Of a stretch of 64,000 bases of DNA, positions 53,939 to 62,173 are shown piece after piece (positions within the stretch are counted from its first letter, which is position 1; each line of letters starts with the position of its first letter). Origin of the DNA: Ruminococcus sp. JC304 (GTDB lineage: Bacteria; Bacillota; Clostridia; Lachnospirales; Lachnospiraceae); contig HE978651.1 of NCBI GenBank assembly GCA_000285855.2, positions 2,163,177 to 2,227,176 of the forward strand, in the 5' to 3' direction. The notes below the pieces were generated by a model. That model did no database searches. It had not been told where the DNA came from and saw nothing but the letters and a program-made list of their open reading frames with translations. A program made the position numbers and the translations under genes.

Positions 53939-55233
53939 CTGCTTTCTGTTTCCTTTTCTCTGATTTTCTCCGTCTTATTTTCTTCCTGTTCTGCCTGTCT
54001 CTGGATCTGCTCTGCCAGACGCATCTTTTCTTCCATCTCTTTGGACTGCTGTTCGATCCGGATACAAATGCGGATATCCTTCCGAAGCAGCTTTAGTTCT
54101 TCGTTGATCTGACCGATCCGGACACTGTCCGGTTCGCTCCGGTAGAGCCGCTTCCGTTCTTTGGTGAGTGCCTGTACCTGTTCTTCCAATGGGATTCGGT
54201 ATTCCAGCAGCTCTTCACGGGTGGTGATCTGATGCTTCTGGAGGAATTCCATCTGCTCGATCCTGGCATCCAGTTTTCGGATATCTGCCCGGAGCACCGG
54301 GGAGATCCTTTTCGGCTTCTGCTTTAGAACACCCATCTGATACAGATAAGAATAGTACAGGGCCTGTATCCCCTTTAACTTCTTTTTCGGGGTTCGGGAA
54401 GTTCCTTCTTTCCCAGCAGGAGTCCTGCTCTTTGGCTGTAAGATCCACTGCCGGATACTCTCTTCCGAGTAATTCTTTCCAAGGCTCCGCAGACGGATAT
54501 ACCGTTCCATCCCCGGTGCTTTTAATGCAATGTACTTCCGGTTCAGCTTCCACTGGTATCCCCTCTGCTTCATCTGGTCCAGAAACTGTTTCCATGTGAA
54601 GCTTTCTGCCACCGCATCCCGGATATCCAGACGGATCGAGGTTCTCCAGGTCGGTTTTCCGTCCTGTTCTGCCATCCACTGGGCATAGGATTTCCCCTTG
54701 CTGTTTTTCGGTTCGATGACGGATAATCCGTATTTCAGGCATAAGGCATCCGATGCTTTCCGCACATCCTCGTAATAACTTCTGCTGTTGCTGTGGTACT
54801 TTTTCCCATCTTCCATGCTCACAGAATTAAACACGATGTGGTTGTGGTAATGTTCCGTATTCAGATGGGTGGTGATGACTGCTTCGTATTTTCCCTGAAG
54901 AAGCCTTTCCGTCAGTTCCATGCCGATCTGGTGTGCCAGTTCCGGGGTGACTTCCCCTTTGGCAAAGCTCTGCACCAGATGGTAGCCTTGTACCCCGTCC
55001 ATCTTGTGGTAGCGTTTCTTCGTTTCTACCATATCTTGATAGGCAGTCTCGCAGACACAGCCGATGGCATCCTCAAAAACGGAACGCTCTGTCTTGTCCC
55101 GGTTCATGGCGTAATCGATGGCTTCTTCCAGAGAGCCGGCACTCTGCCCTTTCTTTGTAGTCTTATCCTTATTTCGGATGTAAGTGATGGAATTGTCCAG
55201 ACGGCTGACCGGGATGATGCTGGTGTATGCCAT
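53935..55233 (-). CDS. MOBP-type relaxase
   Basis: This 432-residue protein's N-terminal relaxase domain has AYTSIIPVSRLDNSITYIRN, then VQGYHLVQSFAKGEVTPELA and the three-histidine metal motif HLNTEHYHNHIVFNSV. A region of coiled coil fills the C-terminal half. It would nick the ICE oriT and be exported with the strand. MobC lies just upstream and PcfB just downstream. The oriT itself is not identified; it should lie near the mobC gene. Confidence 0.93.
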   Translation of the reverse strand: MAYTSIIPVSRLDNSITYIRNKDKTTKKGQSAGSLEEAIDYAMNRDKTERSVFEDAIGCVCETAYQDMVETKKRYHKMDGVQGYHLVQSFAKGEVTPELAHQIGMELTERLLQGKYEAVITTHLNTEHYHNHIVFNSVSMEDGKKYHSNSRSYYEDVRKASDALCLKYGLSVIEPKNSKGKSYAQWMAEQDGKPTWRTSIRLDIRDAVAESFTWKQFLDQMKQRGYQWKLNRKYIALKAPGMERYIRLRSLGKNYSEESIRQWILQPKSRTPAGKEGTSRTPKKKLKGIQALYYSYLYQMGVLKQKPKRISPVLRADIRKLDARIEQMEFLQKHQITTREELLEYRIPLEEQVQALTKERKRLYRSEPDSVRIGQINEELKLLRKDIRICIRIEQQSKEMEEKMRLAEQIQRQAEQEENKTEKIREKETESR

Positions 55234-55236
55234 CGG

Positions 55237-55545
55237 CTACCATTCCTCTTTGACCAGCCTCCATGTCTCTTTCGTCATGCGGAGCATTTCCCGGATACTC
55301 TCTTCCCCGGCCATCCCACAGCCATTGGCTACATGGGCAAGCTGGTTGGCGTTGTTGCACAGACCGGATATTTTCCGTAAAAGCTCCGTATGATGCTCAC
55401 AGGGTCTTGCCCGGACTTCGCCGCCCATGACAATGGACCGGATATATTCCTCACGGGACAGGCCGCTTTTTTCTACCTGTTCTTCCAGAAAACGCAGCTC
55501 CTTTGCATTGAGGCGGACTGGTATCACATGGTTTCTTTTTCTCAT
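55237..55545 (-). CDS. mobC: MobC-like relaxosome accessory protein
   Basis: This 102-residue protein begins MRKRNHVIPVRLNAKELRFL with a ribbon-helix-helix-type start and continues EEYIRSIVMGGEVRARPCEH, then LCNNANQLAHVANG, the typical MobC N-N-Q/L motif. It binds oriT DNA and assists the relaxase, whose gene follows by 3 bases. Confidence 0.85.
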   Translation of the reverse strand: MRKRNHVIPVRLNAKELRFLEEQVEKSGLSREEYIRSIVMGGEVRARPCEHHTELLRKISGLCNNANQLAHVANGCGMAGEESIREMLRMTKETWRLVKEEW

Positions 55546-55583
55546 CTCTTCACCTGCTTTCCAACGGGTTATTGATTACTCCA

Positions 55584-55664
55584 TTACATATCACGGTTTT
55601 TCCAGATCAGAAAGCCTGCCAGAACGCCGATGGCTACCGCTGCAGCAATGATCTTTTTCTTCAT
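55584..55664 (-). CDS. Very small membrane protein
   Basis: A 26-residue frame, MKKKIIAAAVAIGVLAGFLI then WKNRDM, is one membrane helix with basic ends. GGGGGTGAGG upstream provides a ribosome site. It lies between the DUF3789-like gene and mobC on the same strand. Function unknown. Confidence 0.6.
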   Translation of the reverse strand: MKKKIIAAAVAIGVLAGFLIWKNRDM

Positions 55665-55671
55665 ATGGGCC

Positions 55672-56049
55672 TCACCCCCTTTCCTGTACCTGGCACAGCT
55701 CCATCGGGGCGAACATGATCCCCCTCTTTTCCATCTCTTTTGCAAATTCCAGAAGGTTCCATTTCTTCCCATCAATCATGGCAGATTCTGCATCCAGATA
55801 GTGGCAGGTGGATACGTTCCGCTCTCCATTTGGGGCATTCTGTACAAGACTCTCCCCGTTTGCCAGACGGAACAGTTCCTGCCCTTTTCCATCCACAAAT
55901 CGGATGCATACGCCGTGGTCGACGCTCTCTTTTTTCTTCGCCCGGCACCGCTCCAGTGCCTCATCCTCACGTTTTCCTGAGATCAGTAAACACATCGCAA
56001 ATACGCCCATTGCCCCTCCGGTCATTGTACCAAGTATAAATCCTAACAT
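55672..56049 (-). CDS. DUF3789-like small membrane protein
   Basis: This 125-residue protein starts with a membrane helix MLGFILGTMTGGAMGVFAMC and a basic turn, as in DUF3789 proteins. It is longer than the usual short form: the C-terminal 80 residues form a soluble domain (FRLANGESLVQNAPNGERN, KWNLLEFAKEMEKRGIMFAP). GGAGAACGAAAAA precedes the ATG. Confidence 0.7.
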   Translation of the reverse strand: MLGFILGTMTGGAMGVFAMCLLISGKREDEALERCRAKKKESVDHGVCIRFVDGKGQELFRLANGESLVQNAPNGERNVSTCHYLDAESAMIDGKKWNLLEFAKEMEKRGIMFAPMELCQVQERG

Positions 56050-56190
56050 TTTTTCGTTCTCCTTTCGTCTGATTGCCGTCCAGCATGGGGATTGGGATTC
56101 TCCCCAAAGTGCGTTTGGATATCCAAACGCTATGCTTGCAAAACCAGTCGCATTTTGCTTCGTCCCCTCTGAACCTGTTCTTTCTCTGAA

Positions 56191-56523
56191 TTACTCGTTT
56201 TCCTTGATTTTGCTCAACCCATCCAGTGTGGTACAGATGATATGGAGTCTGTCAGCCATGCTGATCTCCGTATTCATCGTCCCGGTGGTCTCTTTTCCGC
56301 AGACGACCACCATCCTGCACCGCCTTAAGATCTGGTGGGACATTCTCCGCATGGCCTGCATATCCTCTGCATCCCCATCATCAAGGAATGGGGAAAAGCT
56401 GTACTGTGGGCAGATCGGTACATATCCCAGTTCGTAGATCTTCCTGCAGTACCGCTGCACTTTGGTCTTTCCCTCTTCTGCAGAACAGCAGACATAAGCA
56501 AGTGCCTGTTCCAATACGACCAT
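56191..56523 (-). CDS. DUF7768-like hypothetical protein
   Basis: This 110-residue protein has ALAYVCCSAEEGKTKVQRYC, then LGYVPICPQYSFSPFLDDGD and RCRMVVVCGKETTGTMNTEI. This is a nucleoside-2-deoxyribosyltransferase-like Rossmann pattern shared by small ICE and phage proteins (DUF4406/DUF7768 type, name from memory). AAAGGAG lies too close to the first ATG, so a TTG three codons in may be the true start. Confidence 0.68.
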   Translation of the reverse strand: MVVLEQALAYVCCSAEEGKTKVQRYCRKIYELGYVPICPQYSFSPFLDDGDAEDMQAMRRMSHQILRRCRMVVVCGKETTGTMNTEISMADRLHIICTTLDGLSKIKENE

Positions 56524-56577
56524 CTCCTTTCCTTACCGGACAGGTTTTCTCTGTCCGGCATGATCTAAAAAAACACC

Positions 56578-56610
56578 CACAAAGCATTCCGGCTCTGTGG
56601 ATGTCTTGTG
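56578..56610 (-). terminator. Possible terminator before the DUF7768-like gene
   Basis: On the minus strand CCACAGAGCC...TTTGTGG forms a short stem followed by GTGTTTTTTTAG. It lies between the methyltransferase gene end and the next gene, so it may limit read-through. Confidence 0.45.
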
Positions 56611-56660
56611 GACATCTGGATTCTTTTCTTTCTTTTTTCAGATGTCTGGCAGACATCCGG

Positions 56661-57473
56661 TTACTGCGATTCTTCGTTTTCCGCTTCTTCCAATGCTTCC
56701 AGTGCGATACGGACACGGTCGCTTCCTAGCTTATAATACGCATCCGTCACTTCAATGCCGACTGCCTGATAGCCCGACTCTGTCGCCGCAAGGATGGTGG
56801 TACCAGCTCCGGCAAACGGATCTAAGATCAAACCTCCTGGCTCGCAGATCTGAATGACATCCTTCATCAGCTGGAGAGGCTTCTCTGTCACATGGATGCG
56901 GTTCTGGGGATTTCCATAACGGAACACACCCGGAAGGCAGGACACCGGACGGTTGATCGGCATCGGGCCGTTGCTTCCCCACACGATATATTCTGCCTGC
57001 TGGCGGAACCTGCCTTTCTGCGGACGGGAATTTCCCTTGTCCCAGACGGCAGTTCCTCTCCAGATCCACCCTGCCCACTGGAGGGCATCGGTGATGGACG
57101 GGTACTGTCGCCAGTCAATAAAAAGGCAGATCGGAGCCCCTCTTTTGCAGGCTTTCCGCACATCGTACAGCCATTCTGCCATCCAGTGGGTCCAGGAACG
57201 CTGATCCTTGTTATCCCCATCAAAGTCCGGCAGGGCATTCTCTGCTTTCATGCTGCTGTACTTCTGGTTGGTGGTACGGTTGCGTTCGTTCTGCTTGGTT
57301 CCCCCGGACGCATAGGGCGGATCGGTCACAACTGCATCAAAGATCCCCGGCTGGAATCCTTTGACCAGTTTTAAGGTATCCCCATGCAGGATACGCCAGT
57401 TCTCCCCTCCGGCAGACTCATCCGGCATACAGTCTGGTTTTAAAAGATCTTCAAGTTTCAGGGTATTTCCCAT
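56661..57473 (-). CDS. Type II-like DNA methyltransferase (N4/N6)
   Basis: This 270-residue enzyme has the catalytic TDPPYASGG (about residue 50) and the SAM-binding LDPFAGAGTTILAATESG near the C-terminus, i.e. the beta-class order. It also contains HVTEKPLQLMKDVI. No restriction endonuclease is next to it, so it may be an orphan methylase protecting the element during transfer. ATG 57473 (MGNTLKLEDLL) follows GAAAGGA; an ATG three codons upstream is also possible. Confidence 0.9.
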   Translation of the reverse strand: MGNTLKLEDLLKPDCMPDESAGGENWRILHGDTLKLVKGFQPGIFDAVVTDPPYASGGTKQNERNRTTNQKYSSMKAENALPDFDGDNKDQRSWTHWMAEWLYDVRKACKRGAPICLFIDWRQYPSITDALQWAGWIWRGTAVWDKGNSRPQKGRFRQQAEYIVWGSNGPMPINRPVSCLPGVFRYGNPQNRIHVTEKPLQLMKDVIQICEPGGLILDPFAGAGTTILAATESGYQAVGIEVTDAYYKLGSDRVRIALEALEEAENEESQ

Positions 57474-57540
57474 AGGCATCATCCTTTCGGTCGCTTATTT
57501 TCCAGATTTCTCTGGAAGTGCTTTTTCTTTATGGAACTGC

Positions 57541-58320
57541 TCATCGGCAGGTATCCTCTCTTTTCGGTGTTTCCTTTCTCGGCGTTCTGGACGGTTCACG
57601 GTGATTCGACAGTTCAGTTTCCACATATTCACTGATGATCCCCAGTGCTTCATAGTAATTGCCGCTCTTGTAGACACGGTCTGCCATCTCGTTTGCCTGC
57701 CCAGACATTCCGGCTCGCCTCAGAAGTCTTGCAGCATCCCCAAGGATGGAGAAAATATTTCCGTCATGCCCTAAGAGCTTGAGTTTTGGACGGAGCTGCT
57801 TCTGTTCCGGTTGCTTTTCCTGTACGCCATTTTCCGGTACTTTCATCTGTATCTGGAAATCTGAGCCGGCGCCGACATAAAAATGCAGATATAATTCGCC
57901 GCCATCTACTTTGATCTCCCGTTGTTCCAGACTTTCTCCCCAGCCATCGCTGTACTGGCCTCGCAGGTATCCTTCCAGCTCGACATATTCCCCTGGTGTC
58001 AGAGGTTTGCAGAGCGTCAGGCTGGCACAGCCATATAAAACGCCATCCTGCTCTTTTACCCCCATCGTGATGCATTCTACTTTTTCCCGGACACTGTCGC
58101 TTCCGTGAAAATGCACCATCAGGTTTCCTGGCTCATGGCCAGGTGTACTGAGCCGGTTGACCTCCGCAATTTTTTCTGCGATGGCTTCCTGATATGGCAC
58201 CAGCTCGTTTCCTTCCAACGGGTCTGCCTCTTCCCAGTCCACAATGTCCGAGCGATCCGGGATAAAACTTGCCATGACAGGGGACAGCATTTCCACTTCT
58301 ATTTTGTCTTTCACAGGCAT
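57541..58320 (-). CDS. Hypothetical ICE protein, 259 residues
   Basis: No named family is recognised. The sequence shows an N-terminal acidic part, a middle beta-rich domain (LYGCASLTLCKPLTPGEYVE, LEGYLRGQYSDGWGESLEQR) and a C-terminal helical part (AARLLRRAGMSGQANEMADR). It is similar in style to other ICE backbone proteins of unknown role. Its ATG overlaps the stop of the TOPRIM gene (TGATG), so translation is coupled. Confidence 0.68.
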   Translation of the reverse strand: MPVKDKIEVEMLSPVMASFIPDRSDIVDWEEADPLEGNELVPYQEAIAEKIAEVNRLSTPGHEPGNLMVHFHGSDSVREKVECITMGVKEQDGVLYGCASLTLCKPLTPGEYVELEGYLRGQYSDGWGESLEQREIKVDGGELYLHFYVGAGSDFQIQMKVPENGVQEKQPEQKQLRPKLKLLGHDGNIFSILGDAARLLRRAGMSGQANEMADRVYKSGNYYEALGIISEYVETELSNHREPSRTPRKETPKREDTCR

Positions 58321-59285
58321 CACCTCACTTCCCTGCTCTGCCGTTTCTCCGGTGTCCTGGCAGCCATCTTTGCCATGTCTGCCCAGTCTGCCCCTTCGAT
58401 CTCCGGCAGGTTCTCGATGATCTGATAGCTTCCCTCGTAAGCTTTTCGGATATGTTCACACGCCCACCGTCCGGCAAAGTCATTGTCGGTACACACTTCG
58501 ATCTCGGTGATCTCCGGGTGCTGGGACAAAAAATGTTCCAGTGCCTGCGGCTTTTTCATGCTCCGCTGGCTCTGACCCTCTTTTGGGGCACTGATCCCGC
58601 CAAGCTCCAGACGGTACTTATCCCGGCTTCCCTGTTCCAGTGTCATGTGGGCCAGCACATCCACACAGGCTTCATAAACGGCAACCCGTCTGCATCCGTG
58701 CTTTGCCGGAATACAAAAAGCGTATGCCTTTTCGCTTCCGGCCTGTTCCATCTTAAAGGACTTTCCGCTGGCATCGTAAATCCCACGCAGGAAGGCATAT
58801 CGTGCCACCTGGTTTTCATCCCGGCCTACGAACACGGCATTGTGGTAGGGCAGGCTTTCATATAAGATTCCCAAATGAACACACCGCTGTAAGACCTCGC
58901 CGCTGATGCCCCGCTCTTTCAGATAGCGGAACACCCTGCGGCAGTCCGGGCTGACCGGAGGCAGGACAAATGGCTTCTTGGGCTTTGCTTCCACGGGCGG
59001 AGGGATATAGGTGGGATACTCATCTTTCAGCATCTGCACCGCTTCCAGAAAGGAACACCCGTCTACATGGATCAGTAAATTTAAAGCACTGGTGCCCCCG
59101 ATATCTCTGGACTTCCAGTGCCACTGGCTGGTCTGCTCGTTGATCTTAAAGCTGTCATGGTCCGTCAGCTCCCATTCATTTCTGGCTGAAGATTTTTTCA
59201 GACGGTTTGGCTGATATTTCTTCAGGTATTCAATGGCGGTGATCTCCCTTGCACGTTTGATTTCTTCTTCCGGAATCCACGGCAT
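58320..59285 (-). CDS. TOPRIM-domain primase-like protein (DUF3991)
   Basis: This 321-residue protein has a CHC2-like N-terminal part without clear zinc cysteines (ARNEWELTDHDSFKINEQTS, WHWKSRDIGGTSALNLLIHV), then DUF3991 and a TOPRIM domain (RRVAVYEACVDVLAHMTLEQ, ITEIEVCTDNDFAGRWACEH). It probably makes primers on transferred single strands. It overlaps the metK stop at its start and the next gene at its end. Confidence 0.85.
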   Translation of the reverse strand: MPWIPEEEIKRAREITAIEYLKKYQPNRLKKSSARNEWELTDHDSFKINEQTSQWHWKSRDIGGTSALNLLIHVDGCSFLEAVQMLKDEYPTYIPPPVEAKPKKPFVLPPVSPDCRRVFRYLKERGISGEVLQRCVHLGILYESLPYHNAVFVGRDENQVARYAFLRGIYDASGKSFKMEQAGSEKAYAFCIPAKHGCRRVAVYEACVDVLAHMTLEQGSRDKYRLELGGISAPKEGQSQRSMKKPQALEHFLSQHPEITEIEVCTDNDFAGRWACEHIRKAYEGSYQIIENLPEIEGADWADMAKMAARTPEKRQSREVR

Positions 59286-60445
59286 TACAGTACAGTATCC
59301 CGGAGCTGCTCTGCCTTATCCGTTTTCTCCCACGGGAATTCCTTTCTTCCAAAATGCCCGAACACCGCACTCTGTCGGTAGATCGGCCGCTTCAGGTGCA
59401 GGGTGTCACAGATCTGGCTTGGGGTAAGCCCGAACACCAGAGGGATCGCAGCGGCGAGGCAGTCATCCGCACAGATTTTTCCGGTTCCAAAGGTATCCAC
59501 CTGCACCATGACTGGCTGGGCAACCCCGATGGCATAGGCAAGGGACACCTGGCATCGGCTGGCAAGTCCGGCAGCCACCATGTTTTTGGCAATGTAACGG
59601 GCCATGTATGCCCCGGATCGATCAACTTTGGAACAGTCTTTCCCGGAAAATGCACCGCCGCCATGCGGTACCAGGCCGCCGTAGGTATCCACCATCAGCT
59701 TCCTTCCGGTCAGTCCGGTGTCTGCATCCAGACCTCCGCACACAAATCTGCCCGATGGGTTAATCAGGATCTTGGTGTCCTCATCCGGCGGCAGCATACG
59801 GAGTGCCGGGCGTAACACTTTCTCCCGGATCTCATGCTCCAGCTTCCGAAGGGATTTTTCTTTTTCATGCTGGCAGGACACAACGACCGTATCCAGACGG
59901 ACAGGTCTGTCATCTTCGTATTCCACGGTCACCTGTGCTTTTCCATCCGGCAGGATTCCCGTGATATATCCGCTTCTGCGGCTTGCAGACAGTTCCCTTA
60001 CGATGCGGTTCGCCAGAACCACTGGCATCGGCATGAGCTGCGGCGTCTCATCGCAGGCGTATCCCACCATGATTCCCTGATCCCCGGCTCCATTGGCAAG
60101 TCCGCTCTGAACAGAAACAGTCCCTGTCCTGCGTTCTCTGGAACGTTCCACTGCCCCGGCGATATCCGGACTCTGTTTGTGGATGAGGGCATCCATGTGG
60201 ATTCCATCTGCTTCATAGCCTGCACTCTCCAGCACCTTTCTGACGATTTCAAACACCTGTGGCTCATATCGGCTGGTGATCTCTCCTGCCACGATGATGT
60301 TCCCTTTGGTCGCCAGCACCTCGCAGGCTACCCTGGAATTTTCGTCCTCTTTCAGACACGCATCCAGAATGCTGTCTGCGATCAGGTCACAGAGCTTATC
60401 CGGATGTCCTTCCGTTACGGATTCTGCTGTATAAAAACGTTTCAT
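59285..60445 (-). CDS. metK: S-adenosylmethionine synthetase
   Basis: This 386-residue enzyme makes SAM from methionine and ATP. The motifs are AESVTEGHPDKLCDLIADSI (ATP binding), GAGDQGIMVGYACDET and GGGAFSGKDCSKVDRSGAYM (P-loop-like), with DTFGTGK near the C-terminus. The length is near the usual 380-400. The start ATG 60445 (MKRFYTAES) is the family start; the open frame upstream is repeat DNA. It lies in a backbone position followed by the TOPRIM gene, with a DNA methyltransferase two genes later. A SAM supply role for element methylation is an inference. Confidence 0.93.
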   Translation of the reverse strand: MKRFYTAESVTEGHPDKLCDLIADSILDACLKEDENSRVACEVLATKGNIIVAGEITSRYEPQVFEIVRKVLESAGYEADGIHMDALIHKQSPDIAGAVERSRERRTGTVSVQSGLANGAGDQGIMVGYACDETPQLMPMPVVLANRIVRELSASRRSGYITGILPDGKAQVTVEYEDDRPVRLDTVVVSCQHEKEKSLRKLEHEIREKVLRPALRMLPPDEDTKILINPSGRFVCGGLDADTGLTGRKLMVDTYGGLVPHGGGAFSGKDCSKVDRSGAYMARYIAKNMVAAGLASRCQVSLAYAIGVAQPVMVQVDTFGTGKICADDCLAAAIPLVFGLTPSQICDTLHLKRPIYRQSAVFGHFGRKEFPWEKTDKAEQLRDTVL

Positions 60446-60516
60446 AATTGTTACCATCCTTTCCAACGAGTCAAAGCTCGTATAAGTAAATAGATCCAGC
60501 AGAGAGCACTCCTTTT

Positions 60517-61030
60517 GGAACACTTTCTGCCGGATCTGGGTTATGAGCTGTCTCACATTCTGCACTTTTCTGGTACTTTCAGACACTTTTTCCTACCTGA
60601 ATACTACCAATACACACCCTTACATAATCCCCCTGTTTTGAACACTTCTCAGTCTGTGCGGTCATCATTTGTCTCATTTTCTGCACTTTTTGGGAGCTTT
60701 CAAACACTTTTCGTTAGAGCATTCGCTGATATTCCGTAGAGTATCTGCCAAAGTTTCCACTTTCGAACACGTTTTCCACCTGAATACACCTGGCATATAC
60801 CCTTGATATACTCCCCTGTTTTGGACACTTCCCTGCCCGTGCGGTCATTATTTGTCTCATTTTCTGCACTTTTGGGGTACTTACGAACACTTTTGGCTCC
60901 ACACTGCCCCGGAAACCGGCACCGCCAGGACGATGTTCCTGGCACCGTTCCATTCATACGAACACGTGACGAGCGTCAAAACCTTATCGTATATACACTT
61001 CAGGTAATCATCCCCGGTTTCGAACACTTC
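60517..61030 (-). repeat. Array of AAGTGTTC-like motifs at about 60-bp spacing
   Basis: On the minus strand AAGTGT-type motifs (AAAGTGTTC, AAAAGTGTCTG, GAAGTGTTC, AAAGTGTTTG, ACGTGTTCGAAAG, GAAGTGTCC, AAAAGTGTTCG) have their cores at 60520, 60583, 60642, 60704, 60767, 60825 and 60887. Spacing is 58-63 bases. Related copies lie inside the sortase gene end at 60962 and 61024. Two larger units of about 115 bases (60595-60712 and 60778-60893) also repeat, sharing GTCTCATTTTCTGCACTTTT. The stretch 60446-60880 has no convincing gene. Confidence 0.75.
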
Positions 61031-61678
61031 TCTCTGCTTGGCTGCTTTTAAGTACTCCTGCACTGCCGCCGCATCCGGAAGTTTCTGCTGGAATGGGAAC
61101 AGATCCCGGTCTGCTTTCAGCACCGTGACGATCCTGTATTCCTGAATGCCATCCTCTGTCTGAAAATAAGCAAAACGATGAGCGTTATAATAATCTTCCC
61201 CTGCATATAAGTCCAGGTTTCCGAACATCGCCCCACTGTTCATGTTGTGACCGTAAATGATGAGATTCCGGCTTTCGGACACTTTGCAGTCTGCCTGTAA
61301 AAACAGGCTTCCGTTGATGTCATATTCTTTTTTGTAATTCCGCTTCAGATAAAATTCGCCATTCTCCTGTTCGGACTGAAGCACCGGATAATCAATCCCG
61401 GTGTCCGGTATGGTCAGCCATCCCTGCACATCCGGGTACTGTTTTCGGAGAGAAACAAGGTCTACCGCAACCACCGGGCATTTTCTTCCAGCTGGTTGGT
61501 CTTTCTTTTCAGAGCCTGAGGCTCCCGGAGCTTCCGGCTCCGGGAAATTCCCTTTCAGCTCTGCCACCAGCTTTTTATTCTCCATTGGGAGATATACCAT
61601 GTGGTAAATCAGGAACCCGGCACTTAAGAAAAGTGCTGCAAGGCATATCGTTTGAAAAAATTTTTTCACGATTTTCAT
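60881..61678 (-). CDS. Class B sortase
   Basis: This 265-residue protein has an N-terminal membrane anchor (IVKKFFQTICLAALFLSAGF). The catalytic histidine lies in LIIYGHNMNSGAMFG, the cysteine in VLTLVTCSYEWNG and the arginine in ARNIVLAVPV. The segment YPDVQGWLTIPDTGIDYPVL is typical of class B sortases. It would anchor the pilin-like protein encoded two genes upstream, whose sorting signal is NPKTG. The gene end overlaps the motif array. Confidence 0.92.
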   Translation of the reverse strand: MKIVKKFFQTICLAALFLSAGFLIYHMVYLPMENKKLVAELKGNFPEPEAPGASGSEKKDQPAGRKCPVVAVDLVSLRKQYPDVQGWLTIPDTGIDYPVLQSEQENGEFYLKRNYKKEYDINGSLFLQADCKVSESRNLIIYGHNMNSGAMFGNLDLYAGEDYYNAHRFAYFQTEDGIQEYRIVTVLKADRDLFPFQQKLPDAAAVQEYLKAAKQREVFETGDDYLKCIYDKVLTLVTCSYEWNGARNIVLAVPVSGAVWSQKCS

Positions 61679-62172
61679 CGTTCCTGTCCGGCTTTCCTCT
61701 GTTGCTTTGGCTGGCTTTTCTGCGTCTGTCCCGGCACAGGCGGTTTCCTGGCTGCTTTCAGGATCGATCCCGTTGGGATGTGGTTCTGCCTGCAGCCCTT
61801 TAAGATTCCGGTCAGGTAAGACTGTCCGGGTGGATTAAAGTTCTGCATGTAGTCTTTTGTCATGATATAGACAATCGCTTTGATCTCTTTCCCAGCTTTA
61901 TCCTTGACGGTGATCTCCTGTTTGTCATAAAAATCAGGATAGCCTTCATAAAGATCCAGGCTCTTTTCGCAGTCCCCGGTCAGTGACCAGAGGACGCCGT
62001 CCACATGGCTTCCCTCTTCCGGGAAGATGGTGGCAAGTCCGCTCCCTGCACCTGCAAAGGTCAGCCGATACCCCTCCAGGCGGACGGTTTCTGCCACCTC
62101 CGCCTTTGGGCACCGGTATGCCATCTGGTCCAGATCCATGTTGCTTCCATACGCAAAATATAATTGTTTCAG
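61675..62172 (-). CDS. Gamma-glutamylcyclotransferase-like protein with CTG start
   Basis: This 165-residue protein has the family's nucleotide/glutamyl-binding start YFAYGSNM, then LTFAGAGSGLATIFPEEGSH and VDGVLWSLTGDCEKSLDLYE with the catalytic-type glutamate. The ATG at 62139 would remove the YGSN motif. The in-frame CTG at 62172, with GGGGG nine bases upstream and directly after the pilin stop, keeps it. The C-terminal part is a basic, Gln/Lys-rich extension. It lies between pilin and sortase genes, overlapping the sortase start. Confidence 0.78.
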   Translation of the reverse strand: MKQLYFAYGSNMDLDQMAYRCPKAEVAETVRLEGYRLTFAGAGSGLATIFPEEGSHVDGVLWSLTGDCEKSLDLYEGYPDFYDKQEITVKDKAGKEIKAIVYIMTKDYMQNFNPPGQSYLTGILKGCRQNHIPTGSILKAARKPPVPGQTQKSQPKQQRKAGQER

Positions 62173-62173
62173 C

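Noticed and set aside
60446-60600. SAM riboswitch before metK
   Set aside because: No SAM-I core (such as the AGAGNGGNGGAGGGA-type block) or expected stems were seen; the leader consists of the motif array.
60446-60880. Minus-strand frames upstream of metK (for example up to 60586, and 60714-60953)
   Set aside because: They are translations of the repeat array, differ in frame between repeats and lack ribosome sites.
60517-61030. CRISPR array
   Set aside because: The repeated motif is only 8-12 bases, degenerate and continues into a coding gene; the intervals themselves repeat, and no cas genes are present.
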